A DNA stretch of 64,000 nucleotides from Luedemannella flava. GTDB taxonomy: Bacteria > Actinomycetota > Actinomycetes > Mycobacteriales > Micromonosporaceae. This document shows, one piece after another, positions 17,260 through 26,272 of the stretch. The stretch is from assembly GCF_039528515.1 (NCBI RefSeq), contig NZ_BAAALT010000034.1, positions 65,123 through 129,122 on the forward strand, written 5' to 3'. The position numbers and the translations under genes are program-made. Each line of letters starts with the position of its first letter. Within the stretch, counting starts at the first letter, position 1. The notes under the pieces are model-generated. The model saw only the letters and a program-made list of their open reading frames with translations, was not told the origin of the DNA and searched no databases.

Positions 17260-17291
17260 CCGGCACCACCGGGGACGCGGCCGACGGCATC

Positions 17292-18041
17292 GTGCTGCGC
17301 GCGTTGACCAAGCGCTTCACGATCCGTCGGTCCACGGTGACCGCGCTCGACGGGGTGGACCTGGCCACCCCGTCCGGCGCGTTCGTCGCGCTCCTCGGAC
17401 CCTCGGGCTGCGGCAAGTCCACGATCCTGCGCATCCTCGCCGACCTGGACCAGCCCACCTCCGGCGAGGCGCTCGTGCACGGCGAGTCGCCCGCGGCCAC
17501 CCGACGCAAGCACGAGCTCGGCATCGCCTTCCAGGACGCGGCGCTGCTGCCGTGGCGCTCCGTGCGCGCGAACATCCGGCTGCCGCTGGAGGTCAGCGGC
17601 GTACGCGTCGACGACGCGGCGATCACCGACCTGATCAAGCTGGTCGGGTTGGAGGGCTTCGAGCAGGCCCGACCCGCCCAGCTGTCCGGCGGGATGCGCC
17701 AGCGGGTCGCGATCGCCCGCGCACTCGTCGTCGAGCCGCGCATCCTGCTGCTCGACGAGCCGTTCGGGGCGCTCGACGAGATGACCCGCCAGCGGCTCAA
17801 CCTGGAGCTGCAACGCGTCTGGAGCGAGCGCGCGGCCACGACCCTGCTGGTGACCCATTCGATCGCCGAGGCGGTGTTCCTGGCCGACGTGGTGGCCGTC
17901 ATGAGCCCGCGCCCGGGCCGGATCGTGGCCACGGTCCCGATCGACCTGCCCCGGCCCCGTACCCCGGAAATGATCCGCACGGCCCGCTTCCATGAGCTGG
18001 AGGACCAGCTCAGCGCCCTGCTGTTCGGAGGTGCGACGTGA
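17292..18041 (+). CDS. ABC importer ATP-binding protein (SsuB/ThiZ-like)
   Basis: A 250-codon ATPase with Walker A GPSGCGKST, Q-loop FQDAALLPWRS, signature LSGGMRQRVAIARAL, Walker B ILLLDEPFGALDE and H-loop VTHSIAEAV, as in the nitrate/sulfonate/taurine family. The listed GTG is the first conventional start. However, it cuts into the first beta strand (IVLRALTKRF) and has no good ribosome binding site. An in-frame CTG at 17256, overlapping the upstream stop as CTGA and preceded by AAGGGG, would restore a normal 12-residue N-terminus and may be the true start. The downstream permease overlaps as GTGA. Confidence 0.82.
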   Translation: MLRALTKRFTIRRSTVTALDGVDLATPSGAFVALLGPSGCGKSTILRILADLDQPTSGEALVHGESPAATRRKHELGIAFQDAALLPWRSVRANIRLPLEVSGVRVDDAAITDLIKLVGLEGFEQARPAQLSGGMRQRVAIARALVVEPRILLLDEPFGALDEMTRQRLNLELQRVWSERAATTLLVTHSIAEAVFLADVVAVMSPRPGRIVATVPIDLPRPRTPEMIRTARFHELEDQLSALLFGGAT

Positions 18042-18787
18042 GGCGGTGGTTGCCCGGGGCGATCGGTGTGGTGGCGGTCGTCGGGGCGTGGGAGGTCGTC
18101 GGGCGCACGGTGTTCGCCGACAACAAGGCGGTGCCGCCGCCGACGGCGATCGCGCGTCAGCTGGTCGCGGACGGGCTGGACTTCTACCTGCCCAACGTGG
18201 TCACGACCCTGCGCGAGGCGTCGCTCGGGTGGCTCATCGGCAACGTCATCGCGATCGTGCTGGCGGTCGCGTTCATCCAGGTGCCGCTGCTGGAGCGGGC
18301 GCTGCTGCAGGTGGCGCTGGCGAGCTACTGCCTGCCCGTCATCGCGATCGGGCCGGTGCTGGCGATCCTGTTCACCGAGGACACCCCGAAGGTCATCCTG
18401 GCCGCCCTGTCGGTCATCTTCACCACCCTGATCGGCACCCTGGTCGGGCTGCGTGACGCGGACCAGACCAGCCTGGAGCTCATCCGCGCGTACGGCGGGG
18501 GCAGCTGGACCCAGCTGTGGAAGGTGCGGCTGCGCGCCTGCCTGCCCAGCATGTTCGCGGGGCTGTGCATCGCCGCGCCGGCCGCCATGCTCGGCGCGAT
18601 CATCGGCGAGTACCTCGGCGCGGAGTCCGGCCTCGGCGTCGCGATGATCAATTCGCAGCAGAGTTTCGCCGTGGAGCGCACCTGGGGCATCGCCCTGGTC
18701 GCGACCGCCCTCTCCGGCGCCGCCTACGGGCTCACCGCCCTGGTCGGACGCTTGCTGACCCCCTGGGCGCCGCGGGTGGTCGCATGA
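18038..18787 (+). CDS. ABC importer permease 1
   Basis: A 249-residue SsuC/TauC-like permease with six predicted membrane helices and the inner-membrane EAA-type loop ELIRAYGGGSWTQLWKVRLRACLPSMFAGL. It overlaps the ATPase gene (GTGA) and the next permease gene (ATGA). With permease 2 it probably forms a heterodimeric channel for the substrate bound by the NMT1-like lipoprotein. Confidence 0.85.
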   Translation: MRRWLPGAIGVVAVVGAWEVVGRTVFADNKAVPPPTAIARQLVADGLDFYLPNVVTTLREASLGWLIGNVIAIVLAVAFIQVPLLERALLQVALASYCLPVIAIGPVLAILFTEDTPKVILAALSVIFTTLIGTLVGLRDADQTSLELIRAYGGGSWTQLWKVRLRACLPSMFAGLCIAAPAAMLGAIIGEYLGAESGLGVAMINSQQSFAVERTWGIALVATALSGAAYGLTALVGRLLTPWAPRVVA

Positions 18788-19587
18788 GCGCCCCGCGCCG
18801 TGCCGGCGTGCGGCTGCTGACCGGGCTCGGCGGTGCTGTCCTGTCCGTGGGCGCCGTGGTCGCCGTGTGGCATCTGCTGGTCAAGGGGTTCGCGCTGGAC
18901 CCGTTCCTCACCCGCGGCCCGTTCGACGTGCTCGCCTACCTCACCGACCCCGCGCACGACGCGGAGCGCGCGGTGCTGTTGGAGGCGAGCCGGATCACCG
19001 CCCGCGACGCCGCGATCGGCCTGCTGTCCGGCACGGTGGCCGGGCTGGCGACGGCCGTGGTGTTCGCGCTGTGGCGCGGCGTGCGGCAGACGCTGCTGCC
19101 GATCGCGATGGCGCTGCGCGCCGTGCCGTTGGTCGCGATGACCCCGCTCATCGCCCTGATCTTCGGTCGGGGCCTGGTCGCGATCACTGTCGTGGCCGGC
19201 ATCGTCACGTTCTTCCCGGTGCTGGTCAACGTGTCACTGGCGCTGCGTAGTGTGCCGACGTCGTCGGTGGACCTCATCCGGGCGTACGGCGGGACGAAGC
19301 TCGCGCTCATGTGGCGGGTGCAGCTGCCGGCGGCCGTGCCGGCGCTGTTCGCGGCCGCCCGCATCGCCGCGCCGTTGGCGCTGGTCGGGGCGCTGCTGGC
19401 CGAGTGGCTCACCACCGGGCAGGGGCTGGGCTACCTGATGCTGCAGTCGCTGACCACGTTCGAGCTGGACCGCATGTGGTCCGCGGTGGCGATCGTGACG
19501 GTCGCGTCGATCGTCCTGTACGCGCTGATCAGCGCGGTGGAGCAGATCACGCTGGCGAAGTACGCGTTCGCCCCGCGCCGGCGGTGA
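18784..19587 (+). CDS. ABC importer permease 2
   Basis: A 267-residue permease of the same family as permease 1, with the EAA-type loop DLIRAYGGTKLALMWRVQLPAAVPALFAAARI and six hydrophobic segments. Its ATG overlaps the stop of permease 1 (ATGA). Two distinct permeases rather than a homodimer are typical of a subset of THI5-type importers. It is the last gene of the operon and ends five bases from the convergent protease gene. Confidence 0.85.
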   Translation: MSAPRRAGVRLLTGLGGAVLSVGAVVAVWHLLVKGFALDPFLTRGPFDVLAYLTDPAHDAERAVLLEASRITARDAAIGLLSGTVAGLATAVVFALWRGVRQTLLPIAMALRAVPLVAMTPLIALIFGRGLVAITVVAGIVTFFPVLVNVSLALRSVPTSSVDLIRAYGGTKLALMWRVQLPAAVPALFAAARIAAPLALVGALLAEWLTTGQGLGYLMLQSLTTFELDRMWSAVAIVTVASIVLYALISAVEQITLAKYAFAPRRR

Positions 19588-19591
19588 CCGC

Positions 19592-20614
19592 CTACGACGG
19601 GCGGGACGGGTCCCTGGCGTAGAGGCAGCCGGCGCCCGTGCCCAACGCCCGCAGGCCGACCTGGTCGCCCTTGCCGTAGACGGCCGGCTTGCGGGTCATC
19701 GTCGGGTACATGATCTCCCACTTGTCCTTGATCTTCGGGTGGCCGAGGCCGACGGCGTGCCCGATCTCGTGCATCAGCAACTGGCCCCGGGTGCCCTGCA
19801 GGCCCGTCTTCGGCCCGGCGCCGAAGCCGGGGGCGAACCGCATGGTGGAGTTGAGGACCGCGTACCCCTCGACGACCTGCCACGCGGTCGTGCCCGACCG
19901 GGTGTAGACCGACGAGGTGGACCCGCCCCCCTGACCGGCCGCCCCGACCGGGATCACCGACGTGTCCTTGCCGGGCCGACCCCACGCCACCACGAGCTGG
20001 GTGTCACCGGGGTAGGTGTCGTTGCGGCCACCCGGCATGACGTTTGTCGTGCCCCGGTACGCGAAGCGCAGCCCGTTGACGGCCGTGATGCGGGCCAGGG
20101 CGCCCTTCACGTCGGTCAGCGCGCCGCTGGTCGCCTGCGTGAGGTTGACCCGGTAGCCGATCGGCGTGCACGGGTTCCACCGGGCGCGGCCCGGATACAT
20201 GAAGGCGAACGCCTTCGGGTTGCCGCGGACCACCGTCGCCGCCCGGACCGTGACGGTCGTGGTCCGGCTGATGCCTGTGTTCGCCTTCGCGGTTCCCGGC
20301 GCGACCACCCGGTACCTGTCGGTGCGCACCTTCGCCGGCTTGATGGTCACCTTGTACGCCGCCCTGGCGGTCCGCGCTGTCCCGATCGTGCGCCACGCGC
20401 CCGCGTCGTTGCGCTGCAGCCATACCGTGCGCGCGGCGGAGGCCGGGTCGACCTTGCCGGCGAAGGTGACCGACGTCCCGCTCTTCACCGTCTTCGCGGC
20501 GAAGTTGACGGTCACGGTGGTGGCCGTCTGGTCCGGGACGGGCGCGGCGGCGGCCGTCCCCGCGCCCAGTGTCAGGGCGGCGGCTACGACGAGCTGACAG
20601 ACGATGACGTTCAT
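19592..20614 (-). CDS. Secreted metzincin-like zinc protease with Ig-like N-domain
   Basis: A 340-residue protein. A signal peptide (MNVIVCQLVVAAALTLGAG, cleavage near AAAAPV) is followed by a beta-rich Ig-like domain (about residues 30-125), then a catalytic domain. That domain carries the zinc motif HEIGHAVGLGH (282-292; the HExxHxxGxxH pattern) and a Met-turn candidate M302 in EIMYP. This is the matrixin-type metzincin layout. There is no obvious propeptide cysteine switch. Likely an extracellular peptidase of unknown substrate. The ATG at 20614 begins just after ACCTCTC-complement GAGAGGT, which offers a reasonable ribosome binding site. Confidence 0.83.
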   Translation of the reverse strand: MNVIVCQLVVAAALTLGAGTAAAAPVPDQTATTVTVNFAAKTVKSGTSVTFAGKVDPASAARTVWLQRNDAGAWRTIGTARTARAAYKVTIKPAKVRTDRYRVVAPGTAKANTGISRTTTVTVRAATVVRGNPKAFAFMYPGRARWNPCTPIGYRVNLTQATSGALTDVKGALARITAVNGLRFAYRGTTNVMPGGRNDTYPGDTQLVVAWGRPGKDTSVIPVGAAGQGGGSTSSVYTRSGTTAWQVVEGYAVLNSTMRFAPGFGAGPKTGLQGTRGQLLMHEIGHAVGLGHPKIKDKWEIMYPTMTRKPAVYGKGDQVGLRALGTGAGCLYARDPSRPS

Positions 20615-20681
20615 GAGAGGTATCCGCGTCCTGGTCGGAGCCTACCCCGCGCGCACGCGGGGCATGCCGCGAACGGGCGGG

Positions 20682-21602
20682 CTACGCGGGCGCGACGGTG
20701 CTGCGGGTGTCCGGTGAGTCGAGCGCTCCCGCCCAGTGCAGGTGCCCGACGGCCTCGTTGTCCGGATCGGTCGCCACCCGCCAGCCGGGCGGGCAGATGT
20801 TCCACCCGTCGCCGCGGCGGCTCACCCGCGCCGGACCCCGGAACGTGGCGCCCGCGAGGACGACACCGTCGTCGCAGCGCGCGCCCCGGAACCCGGCCGA
20901 CCGCTGGAAGATCGCGTCGTTGAACGTGGCGCGGCCGCGCAGCACGGCCGCCGCGAACCAGGCGTGACCGTTGAACACGACGCCGGAGAACCCGGCGGAG
21001 CTGGCGATGTCGACGCCACCGAACCAGGCGTCACCGTGGAACGTGGCTGTCTCGAAGTGCGCGGCGGCGTGGAAGACCGCCGTGTCGAACCACGCGTCGG
21101 ACGTGAACACCGCGCCCCGGAACCGGGCGTCGGAGCAGAACACGGTGCCGCGCGCCATCGTCGACTCGTGCAGCACGGCCCGGTCGAAGCTCGCGACGCC
21201 GTCGACCCGGCAGCCGGTCAGGTCCAGCCCGATCAGGTGCGCGCCGGTGAGGTCCAGCCCGATGCCGGGCCAGAACGCCAACCGGTGCACCGGCCGCAGG
21301 TGGCGGGCGAGGATCTGCTGCGCGGCCCGGCGTACCGGCACGTCGTCGTTGGTGGCGGCCCACGGCATGCGCAGGTAGGCGCAGATGACGTCCGCAACGG
21401 CGGGCCGTTGGGCGGGGTTGTCCTGGCCGATGAACTCCAGTGTGTACAGACCGCCGAGGCGCACCGGGGGGCGGGGATCGGCGAGCTGGGCGACGGCTGT
21501 GGAGAAGGTGTCCGTTACCCGCTGATCGCCTGACCATCGCATGGCGCGATTGTGCCGGAGCGTGACGTGGATGACCATCCCCTGAACGACAACCGTCACC
21601 AT
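20682..21602 (-). CDS. Pentapeptide-repeat protein
   Basis: About 306 residues. The N-terminal third (DTFSTAVAQLADPRPPVRLGGLYTLEFIGQ) is an alpha-helical HEAT-like segment seen in actinobacterial pentapeptide-repeat proteins. From about residue 110 a run of A(D/N)LXX-type units occurs (GIGLDLTGAHLIGLDLTG, then ARFRGAVFTSDAWFDTAVFH and similar), which would form a right-handed beta-helix. Related proteins usually carry two membrane helices first; these are absent. The function is unknown. The start is uncertain: ATGs at 21602, 21578 and 21542 are all possible and none has a well-spaced ribosome binding site. Confidence 0.75.
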   Translation of the reverse strand: MVTVVVQGMVIHVTLRHNRAMRWSGDQRVTDTFSTAVAQLADPRPPVRLGGLYTLEFIGQDNPAQRPAVADVICAYLRMPWAATNDDVPVRRAAQQILARHLRPVHRLAFWPGIGLDLTGAHLIGLDLTGCRVDGVASFDRAVLHESTMARGTVFCSDARFRGAVFTSDAWFDTAVFHAAAHFETATFHGDAWFGGVDIASSAGFSGVVFNGHAWFAAAVLRGRATFNDAIFQRSAGFRGARCDDGVVLAGATFRGPARVSRRGDGWNICPPGWRVATDPDNEAVGHLHWAGALDSPDTRSTVAPA

Positions 21603-21656
21603 CCGCCAAGACCACCCCGGATGACCGTGCTGGCGGGCAACCGGCACAGTAGTGCT

Positions 21657-22775
21657 ATGGGCTTCGTGTCAGGACTGGACCTCTCCCGCGCGTTCTACAC
21701 CGAGGCGGTCCGGCCGCTGTTCGAGGCGCAGTGCCCGGGGCTACCGCACAGCGCGGCGCTGATCGGTCCGGGCTCGGAGGTGCTGGGCTACGACTCGCCG
21801 CGTTCCACCGACCACGACTGGGGCCCGCGGGTGCTGCTGTTCCTGCGCCGCGACGACCTGCGCGCCCACGGCCGGGACCTGAGCACCGCGCTGGCCCACC
21901 AGCTGCCGCGCACCTTCCTGGGGTACCCCACCAACTTCGAGTCCGCCGGCGGCGGGTCGGCGTCGATGCGCCCGACCGACGGGCCGGTGCAGCACCGGGT
22001 CATGCTGAGCAGCCCGCCGGCCTGGTGGGCCAACATGGTCGGTTTCGACGTCAGCCAACCGCCGACGGTGGTGGACTGGCTGGCCATGCCCTGGCAGAAG
22101 CTGGCCGAGGTGACCGGCGGCGAGGTCTTCCACGACGGCCTTGGCGCACTCGAACCGGTCCGCGCCCGCCTGGCCTGGTACCCCGACGACGTGTGGCGCT
22201 ACGTGCTGGCCTGCCAGTGGCAGCGCATCGCGGAGGAGGAGCCGTTCGTCGGCCGCGCCGCCGAGGCCGGCGACCCGATCGGCGCCGGCGTCCTCGCCGC
22301 CCGCCTGGTCCGCGACGTGATGCGCCTGTACCTGCTGATGAACCGCCGCTGGCCCCCGTACGGCAAGTGGCTGGGCACCGCGTACGGGCGGCTGGCGGGG
22401 GCATCGGAGCTGACCGAGGCGCTGTGGGGCGTGCTGACCGCCGGGCACGACGCGGCGCGCGAGGCGCGTCTGTGCCGGGCCTACGAGATGATCGCCGAGC
22501 TCCACAACGAGCTGGGCCTGACCGAGCCGCTGGACCCGACGACGCGCTACTTCCACGACCGCCCGTACGGCGTGCTCGACGCGGGCCGCTTCGGCGCCGC
22601 GCTGGTCGCCCGGATCACCGACCCCCGGGTACGGGAGCTGCCGCTGGTCGGCGCCGTGGACCAGTTCGTCGACAGCACCGAGGTGCTCAGCCATTCCGAC
22701 CGGGCCCGCACGGCGGCGCTGCTCGTGCTTCAGAATCAGACGGGTGGGGACCGTCTACCTGATCCGGCACGGTGA
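21657..22775 (+). CDS. DUF4037 domain protein
   Basis: A 372-residue protein of the DUF4037 family. The N-terminal part holds GPGSEVLGYDSPRSTDHDWGPRV, where the SxxxxDHDWG stretch resembles a nucleotidyltransferase active-site region. The C-terminal part is helical. No activity has been established for the family as far as I know. The ATG at 21657 gives the usual N-terminus (MGFVSGLDLSRAFY). It overlaps the next gene by 32 bp in another frame, so the two are probably co-translated. Confidence 0.77.
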   Translation: MGFVSGLDLSRAFYTEAVRPLFEAQCPGLPHSAALIGPGSEVLGYDSPRSTDHDWGPRVLLFLRRDDLRAHGRDLSTALAHQLPRTFLGYPTNFESAGGGSASMRPTDGPVQHRVMLSSPPAWWANMVGFDVSQPPTVVDWLAMPWQKLAEVTGGEVFHDGLGALEPVRARLAWYPDDVWRYVLACQWQRIAEEEPFVGRAAEAGDPIGAGVLAARLVRDVMRLYLLMNRRWPPYGKWLGTAYGRLAGASELTEALWGVLTAGHDAAREARLCRAYEMIAELHNELGLTEPLDPTTRYFHDRPYGVLDAGRFGAALVARITDPRVRELPLVGAVDQFVDSTEVLSHSDRARTAALLVLQNQTGGDRLPDPAR

Positions 22776-23313
22776 GACCGAGTGGAGCCGCTCGGGCCAG
22801 CACACCTCGTACACCGACCTTGACCTGACCCCGCGCGGGGTCGAGCAGGCCGCCGCGCTGGCGCCCGTACTCGCCGGGGTTGGTTTCACCGAGGTGTTGA
22901 CCAGCCCGCGGCTGCGGGCCCGGCGCACCGCGGACCTCGCGGGCCTACCCGCCGTCACCGTCGACGAGGATCTCGCCGAATGGCACTACGGCAGGTACGA
23001 GGGCCTGACCAGCGCCCAGATCCACAACCGGGACCGGGGCTGGTCGCTGTGGACGGACGGGTGTCCGGGCGGCGAGACGCCCGACGAGGTGAGCGCGCGC
23101 ATCGACCGGCTACTGGTCCGGGTACGTCCGCTGGCCGCCGTGGGCCACGTGGCGCTCGTGGCTCACGGGCACTGCCTGCGGGTGGTCGGCGCCCGCTGGG
23201 TGGGCCTGCCCATCGCCCAGGCGAGCCTGTTCTACCTGGACACGGCCAGCATCAGCGTCCTGGGTCACGAGCACGGCGAACCGGTCATACGCAGTTGGAA
23301 CCGCACGACCTGA
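22744..23313 (+). CDS. Histidine phosphatase family protein
   Basis: A 189-residue phosphoglycerate-mutase-like phosphatase. The catalytic motif YLIRHGETEWS (LxRHGxT) is at residues 5-15, the second arginine segment TSPRLRARRTADL follows, the acidic EWHYGRYEG is in place, and VAHGHCLRV gives the second histidine. Length is normal for the branch. It starts with GTG inside the end of the DUF4037 gene. The substrate is unknown; a small phosphomonoester is likely. A 22-bp stem terminator follows. Confidence 0.88.
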   Translation: MGTVYLIRHGETEWSRSGQHTSYTDLDLTPRGVEQAAALAPVLAGVGFTEVLTSPRLRARRTADLAGLPAVTVDEDLAEWHYGRYEGLTSAQIHNRDRGWSLWTDGCPGGETPDEVSARIDRLLVRVRPLAAVGHVALVAHGHCLRVVGARWVGLPIAQASLFYLDTASISVLGHEHGEPVIRSWNRTT

Positions 23314-23350
23314 ACGCTTGGTTCGTCAGTACGAAAAAGTCGGACGCAAG

Positions 23351-23398
23351 CCGCATCTGAGGGCCCCGACCACCAGTGGTCGGGGCCCTCAGATGCGG
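23351..23398. terminator. Bidirectional terminator with a perfect 22-bp stem
   Basis: The arms 23351-23372 and 23377-23398 are perfectly complementary around the loop CCAG. It lies between the convergent phosphatase gene (ends 23313) and sugar permease gene (stop at 23403) and serves both. No U-tract is seen. Confidence 0.85.
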
Positions 23399-23402
23399 GA
23401 TG

Positions 23403-24656
23403 TCAGCGGGCGGTGCCGGCGCGCCGCTTGGTCCACACGTCGAACGCGACGGCCGCGAGCAGGACGATGCCCTTGACGAGCATGATCCGGTCCGGGCCCG
23501 CGCTCATGAGCGACATGCCGTTGTTGATGACGCCCATGATCAGACCGCCGGTGATGGCACCGACGACCTTGCCCACGCCGCCCTGCACGGCCGCGCCGCC
23601 GATGAACGCCGCCGCGATCGCGTCCAGTTCGAACGAGTTACCGGCGGTCGGCTGGGCGAGGTTGAGCCGGCCGGCGAAGATGACGCCGGCGACGGCGGAC
23701 AGCACGCCCATGTTGACGAACAGCCAGAACACGACCGACTTGGTCTTCACGCCGGACAGCTGCGCGGCCAGCAGGTTGCCGCCCACCGCGTAGATCTGGC
23801 GACCGAACACCGACCGCTGGGTGAGCAGCGAGTACCCGAGCACCAGGACCGCGAGGAGCACGAGCACCCACGGCAGGTTCTTGAACCGGGCCAGCTGCAC
23901 GACCAGGAACATGACCGCAACGCCGCCGCCGACGATCTTCGCGATGAAGATGCCGATGGGCTCGACGGTCTGGTCGTAGCCCTGGCGGGCGCGCCGCGCC
24001 CGCCACTGGGCTGCGGCCATGCCGGCAATGGCGATGACACCGACGATGAGGCTGAACAGGTCGGCGCCGCCGAGCGGGCCCAACCCCACGTTGCCCAGGT
24101 AGCCCTCGGTGAACCCGTTGGACAGGGTGCGCACCTCGTCCGGGAACGGGCCGATGCCCTGGTTGCCGAGCGTGATCATGGTGATCGCCCGGAACAGCAG
24201 CATGCCGGCGAGGGTGACGATGAACGCCGGGATCCCGAAGTAGGCGATCCAGAACGCCTGCCAGGCGCCGATGAGGCCGCCCGCCACGACCGTGATGAGC
24301 ACGGCCAATGGCCACGGCACATCGTGGTTGACCATCAGTACGGCCGACAGCGCGCCGGTGACCGCGACCACGGATCCGACGGAGAGGTCGATGTGACCGG
24401 CAATGATGATCATGATCATCCCAATCGCGAGGATCAGGATGTACGAGTTCTGCACGATGATGTTCGAGATGTTCTGCGGCTGCAGCAGGTCACCGTCGGT
24501 GAGCACCGCGAACACCGCCACGATCGCGGCGAACGCGAAGTAGATGCCGCTCTGGCGCAGGTTGAACTGGAACCGGGTGCGCGACGGTTTGCCGGGCGGA
24601 GCAGCCTCGTTGAGGCCCTGCTCGCTCAGGGCCACATCAGCGTTGGTGGTGCTCAT
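23403..24656 (-). CDS. gguB: Sugar ABC transporter permease (GguB/XylH-like)
   Basis: A 417-residue permease with about ten membrane helices. It shows the signature of the ribose/xylose/multiple-sugar family: ILAIGMIMIIIAGHIDLSVGSVVAVTGAL and, near the end, FIGGAAVQGGVGKVVGAITGGLIMGVINNGMSL. The extended form with an extra central pair of helices matches GguB/MmsB, partners of ChvE. The ATG at 24656 has ACGGAG just upstream, next to the ATPase stop. It is the last gene of the arabinose locus and probably imports L-arabinose or a related sugar. Confidence 0.85.
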   Translation of the reverse strand: MSTTNADVALSEQGLNEAAPPGKPSRTRFQFNLRQSGIYFAFAAIVAVFAVLTDGDLLQPQNISNIIVQNSYILILAIGMIMIIIAGHIDLSVGSVVAVTGALSAVLMVNHDVPWPLAVLITVVAGGLIGAWQAFWIAYFGIPAFIVTLAGMLLFRAITMITLGNQGIGPFPDEVRTLSNGFTEGYLGNVGLGPLGGADLFSLIVGVIAIAGMAAAQWRARRARQGYDQTVEPIGIFIAKIVGGGVAVMFLVVQLARFKNLPWVLVLLAVLVLGYSLLTQRSVFGRQIYAVGGNLLAAQLSGVKTKSVVFWLFVNMGVLSAVAGVIFAGRLNLAQPTAGNSFELDAIAAAFIGGAAVQGGVGKVVGAITGGLIMGVINNGMSLMSAGPDRIMLVKGIVLLAAVAFDVWTKRRAGTAR

Positions 24657-24661
24657 CGAAG

Positions 24662-26194
24662 CTACTCCGTTCCCTTGGTCATGAACTGCATGAGGCGTTC
24701 CTGGGTCGCGTCCGCCCGGGAGACCTCACCGGTGATGCGACCGGCCGACAGCGTGTAGATCCGGTCGCAGATGCCCAGCAGTTCCGGCAGCTCCGAGGAG
24801 ATGACGAGCACCGCCTTACCCTCGTCGGCCAGCCGGTTGATGATCGTGTAGATCTCGTACTTCGCGCCGACGTCGATGCCGCGGGTGGGCTCGTCGAGGA
24901 TCAGCACGTCCGGATCCGTGAAGATCCATTTGGAGAGTACGACCTTCTGCTGGTTGCCGCCCGACAGCTTGCCCGTCACCGCGCTGACGTTGGGCGCCTT
25001 GATGTTCAAGCTGCGCCGGAAGTTGTCGGCGACCTTGTGTTCCTCGTTGTCGTTGACCCAGCCACCGCTGGAGAGCTTGTCCAGCCCGGCCGCGGACACG
25101 TTGCGCTGGATGTCCTGGATGAGGTTCAGGCCGTAGCGCTTGCGGTCCTCCGTCGCGTACGCGATGCCGTTGTCGATGGCGTCGCGGACGCTGCGCAACG
25201 TGATCTCCTTGCCGTCCTTGAAGATCCGGCCCGAGATGTTGTACCCGTACGAGCGCCCGAACACGCTCATCGCGAGCTCGGTGCGCCCGGCGCCCATGAG
25301 TCCGGCCAGGCCCACGATCTCGCCCCGGCGCAGGACCAGGTTGGCCCCCGAGACGACCTTGCGTTCGTGCTGGACCGGGCTGTGCACGGTCCAGTCCTCG
25401 ATGCGCAGGGCCTCCTCGCCGGGACTGTTCGGCTCGTGCGGCGGGAACCGGTGCTCCAGGTCCCGGCCCACCATGCCCGAGATGATCCGGTCCTCGGTGA
25501 CCTCATCGGTCGCCAGGTCCAGCGTCTCGATCATGCGGCCGTCGCGGAGGATGCTGATCCGGTCGGCGATGCCCACGATCTCGTTGAGCTTGTGCGAGAT
25601 GATCACGCAGGTGATGCCGTGGTTACGCAGGCCGCGCAGCAGGTCCAGCAGGTGTGCGGAGTCTTCGTCGTTGAGCGCGGCGGTCGGCTCGTCGAGGATC
25701 AGCAGCCGCACCTCCTTCGAGAGCGCCTTGGCGATCTCCACGAGCTGCTGCTTGCCCACGCCGATGTCGGAGACGGTGGTGACCGCGCTCTCGCGCAGAC
25801 CCACCCGCTCCAACAGCTTGGTCGCCTCGAAATTGGTGCGGTTCCAGTCGATAAGCCCGCGGCGGGCCCGCTCGTTGCCGAGGAAGATGTTCTCGGCGAT
25901 CGACAGCTGCGGGCACAGCGCCAGCTCCTGATGGATGATGACGATGCCCTTGTGCTCGCTGTCGCGGATGCCACCGAAGCGGCACTCCTCGCCGTCGTAG
26001 AAGATCTGCCCGTCGTACGAGCCGTGCGGGTACACGCCGGAGAGGACCTTCATGAGGGTCGACTTGCCGGCACCGTTCTCGCCGCAGATGGCGTGGATCT
26101 CGCCACGCCGCACCGACAGGGTCACATCCTCCAGTGCCCGTACGCCGGGGAAGACCTTGGTGATCCCCGACATCTGCAGAATGTCGTCGGTCAT
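24662..26194 (-). CDS. gguA: Sugar ABC transporter ATPase with two nucleotide-binding domains (GguA/XylG-like)
   Basis: A 510-residue double ATPase. The first domain has GENGAGKST, the signature VGKQQLVEIAKAL and LLILDEPTAALN; the second has the degenerate Walker A GLMGAGRTE, LSGGNQQKVVLSKW and VLILDEPTRGID. This asymmetry is normal for the RbsA/XylG/GguA family. The ATG at 26194 is taken as start with GGGAAG 11 bases upstream; a GTG four codons earlier is an alternative. It lies between the binding-protein gene, from which it is separated by a strong hairpin, and the permease gene. Confidence 0.87.
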   Translation of the reverse strand: MTDDILQMSGITKVFPGVRALEDVTLSVRRGEIHAICGENGAGKSTLMKVLSGVYPHGSYDGQIFYDGEECRFGGIRDSEHKGIVIIHQELALCPQLSIAENIFLGNERARRGLIDWNRTNFEATKLLERVGLRESAVTTVSDIGVGKQQLVEIAKALSKEVRLLILDEPTAALNDEDSAHLLDLLRGLRNHGITCVIISHKLNEIVGIADRISILRDGRMIETLDLATDEVTEDRIISGMVGRDLEHRFPPHEPNSPGEEALRIEDWTVHSPVQHERKVVSGANLVLRRGEIVGLAGLMGAGRTELAMSVFGRSYGYNISGRIFKDGKEITLRSVRDAIDNGIAYATEDRKRYGLNLIQDIQRNVSAAGLDKLSSGGWVNDNEEHKVADNFRRSLNIKAPNVSAVTGKLSGGNQQKVVLSKWIFTDPDVLILDEPTRGIDVGAKYEIYTIINRLADEGKAVLVISSELPELLGICDRIYTLSAGRITGEVSRADATQERLMQFMTKGTE

Positions 26195-26226
26195 GCCCTT
26201 TGTCACTTCCCGTCTTCAAGGACAGG

Positions 26227-26263
26227 TCAGGGGTGCGGCCCGCCGCGCGGCCCGCACCCCTGA
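26227..26263 (-). terminator. Intra-operon hairpin between chvE-like and ATPase genes
   Basis: TCAGGGGTGCGG (26227-26238) pairs with CCGCACCCCTGA (26252-26263), with further GC pairing inside. It sits in the gap after the binding-protein stop. It probably stops part of the transcripts or stabilises the upstream mRNA, so that more binding protein than ATPase/permease is made. Confidence 0.7.
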
Positions 26264-26272
26264 CGAGCCGGA

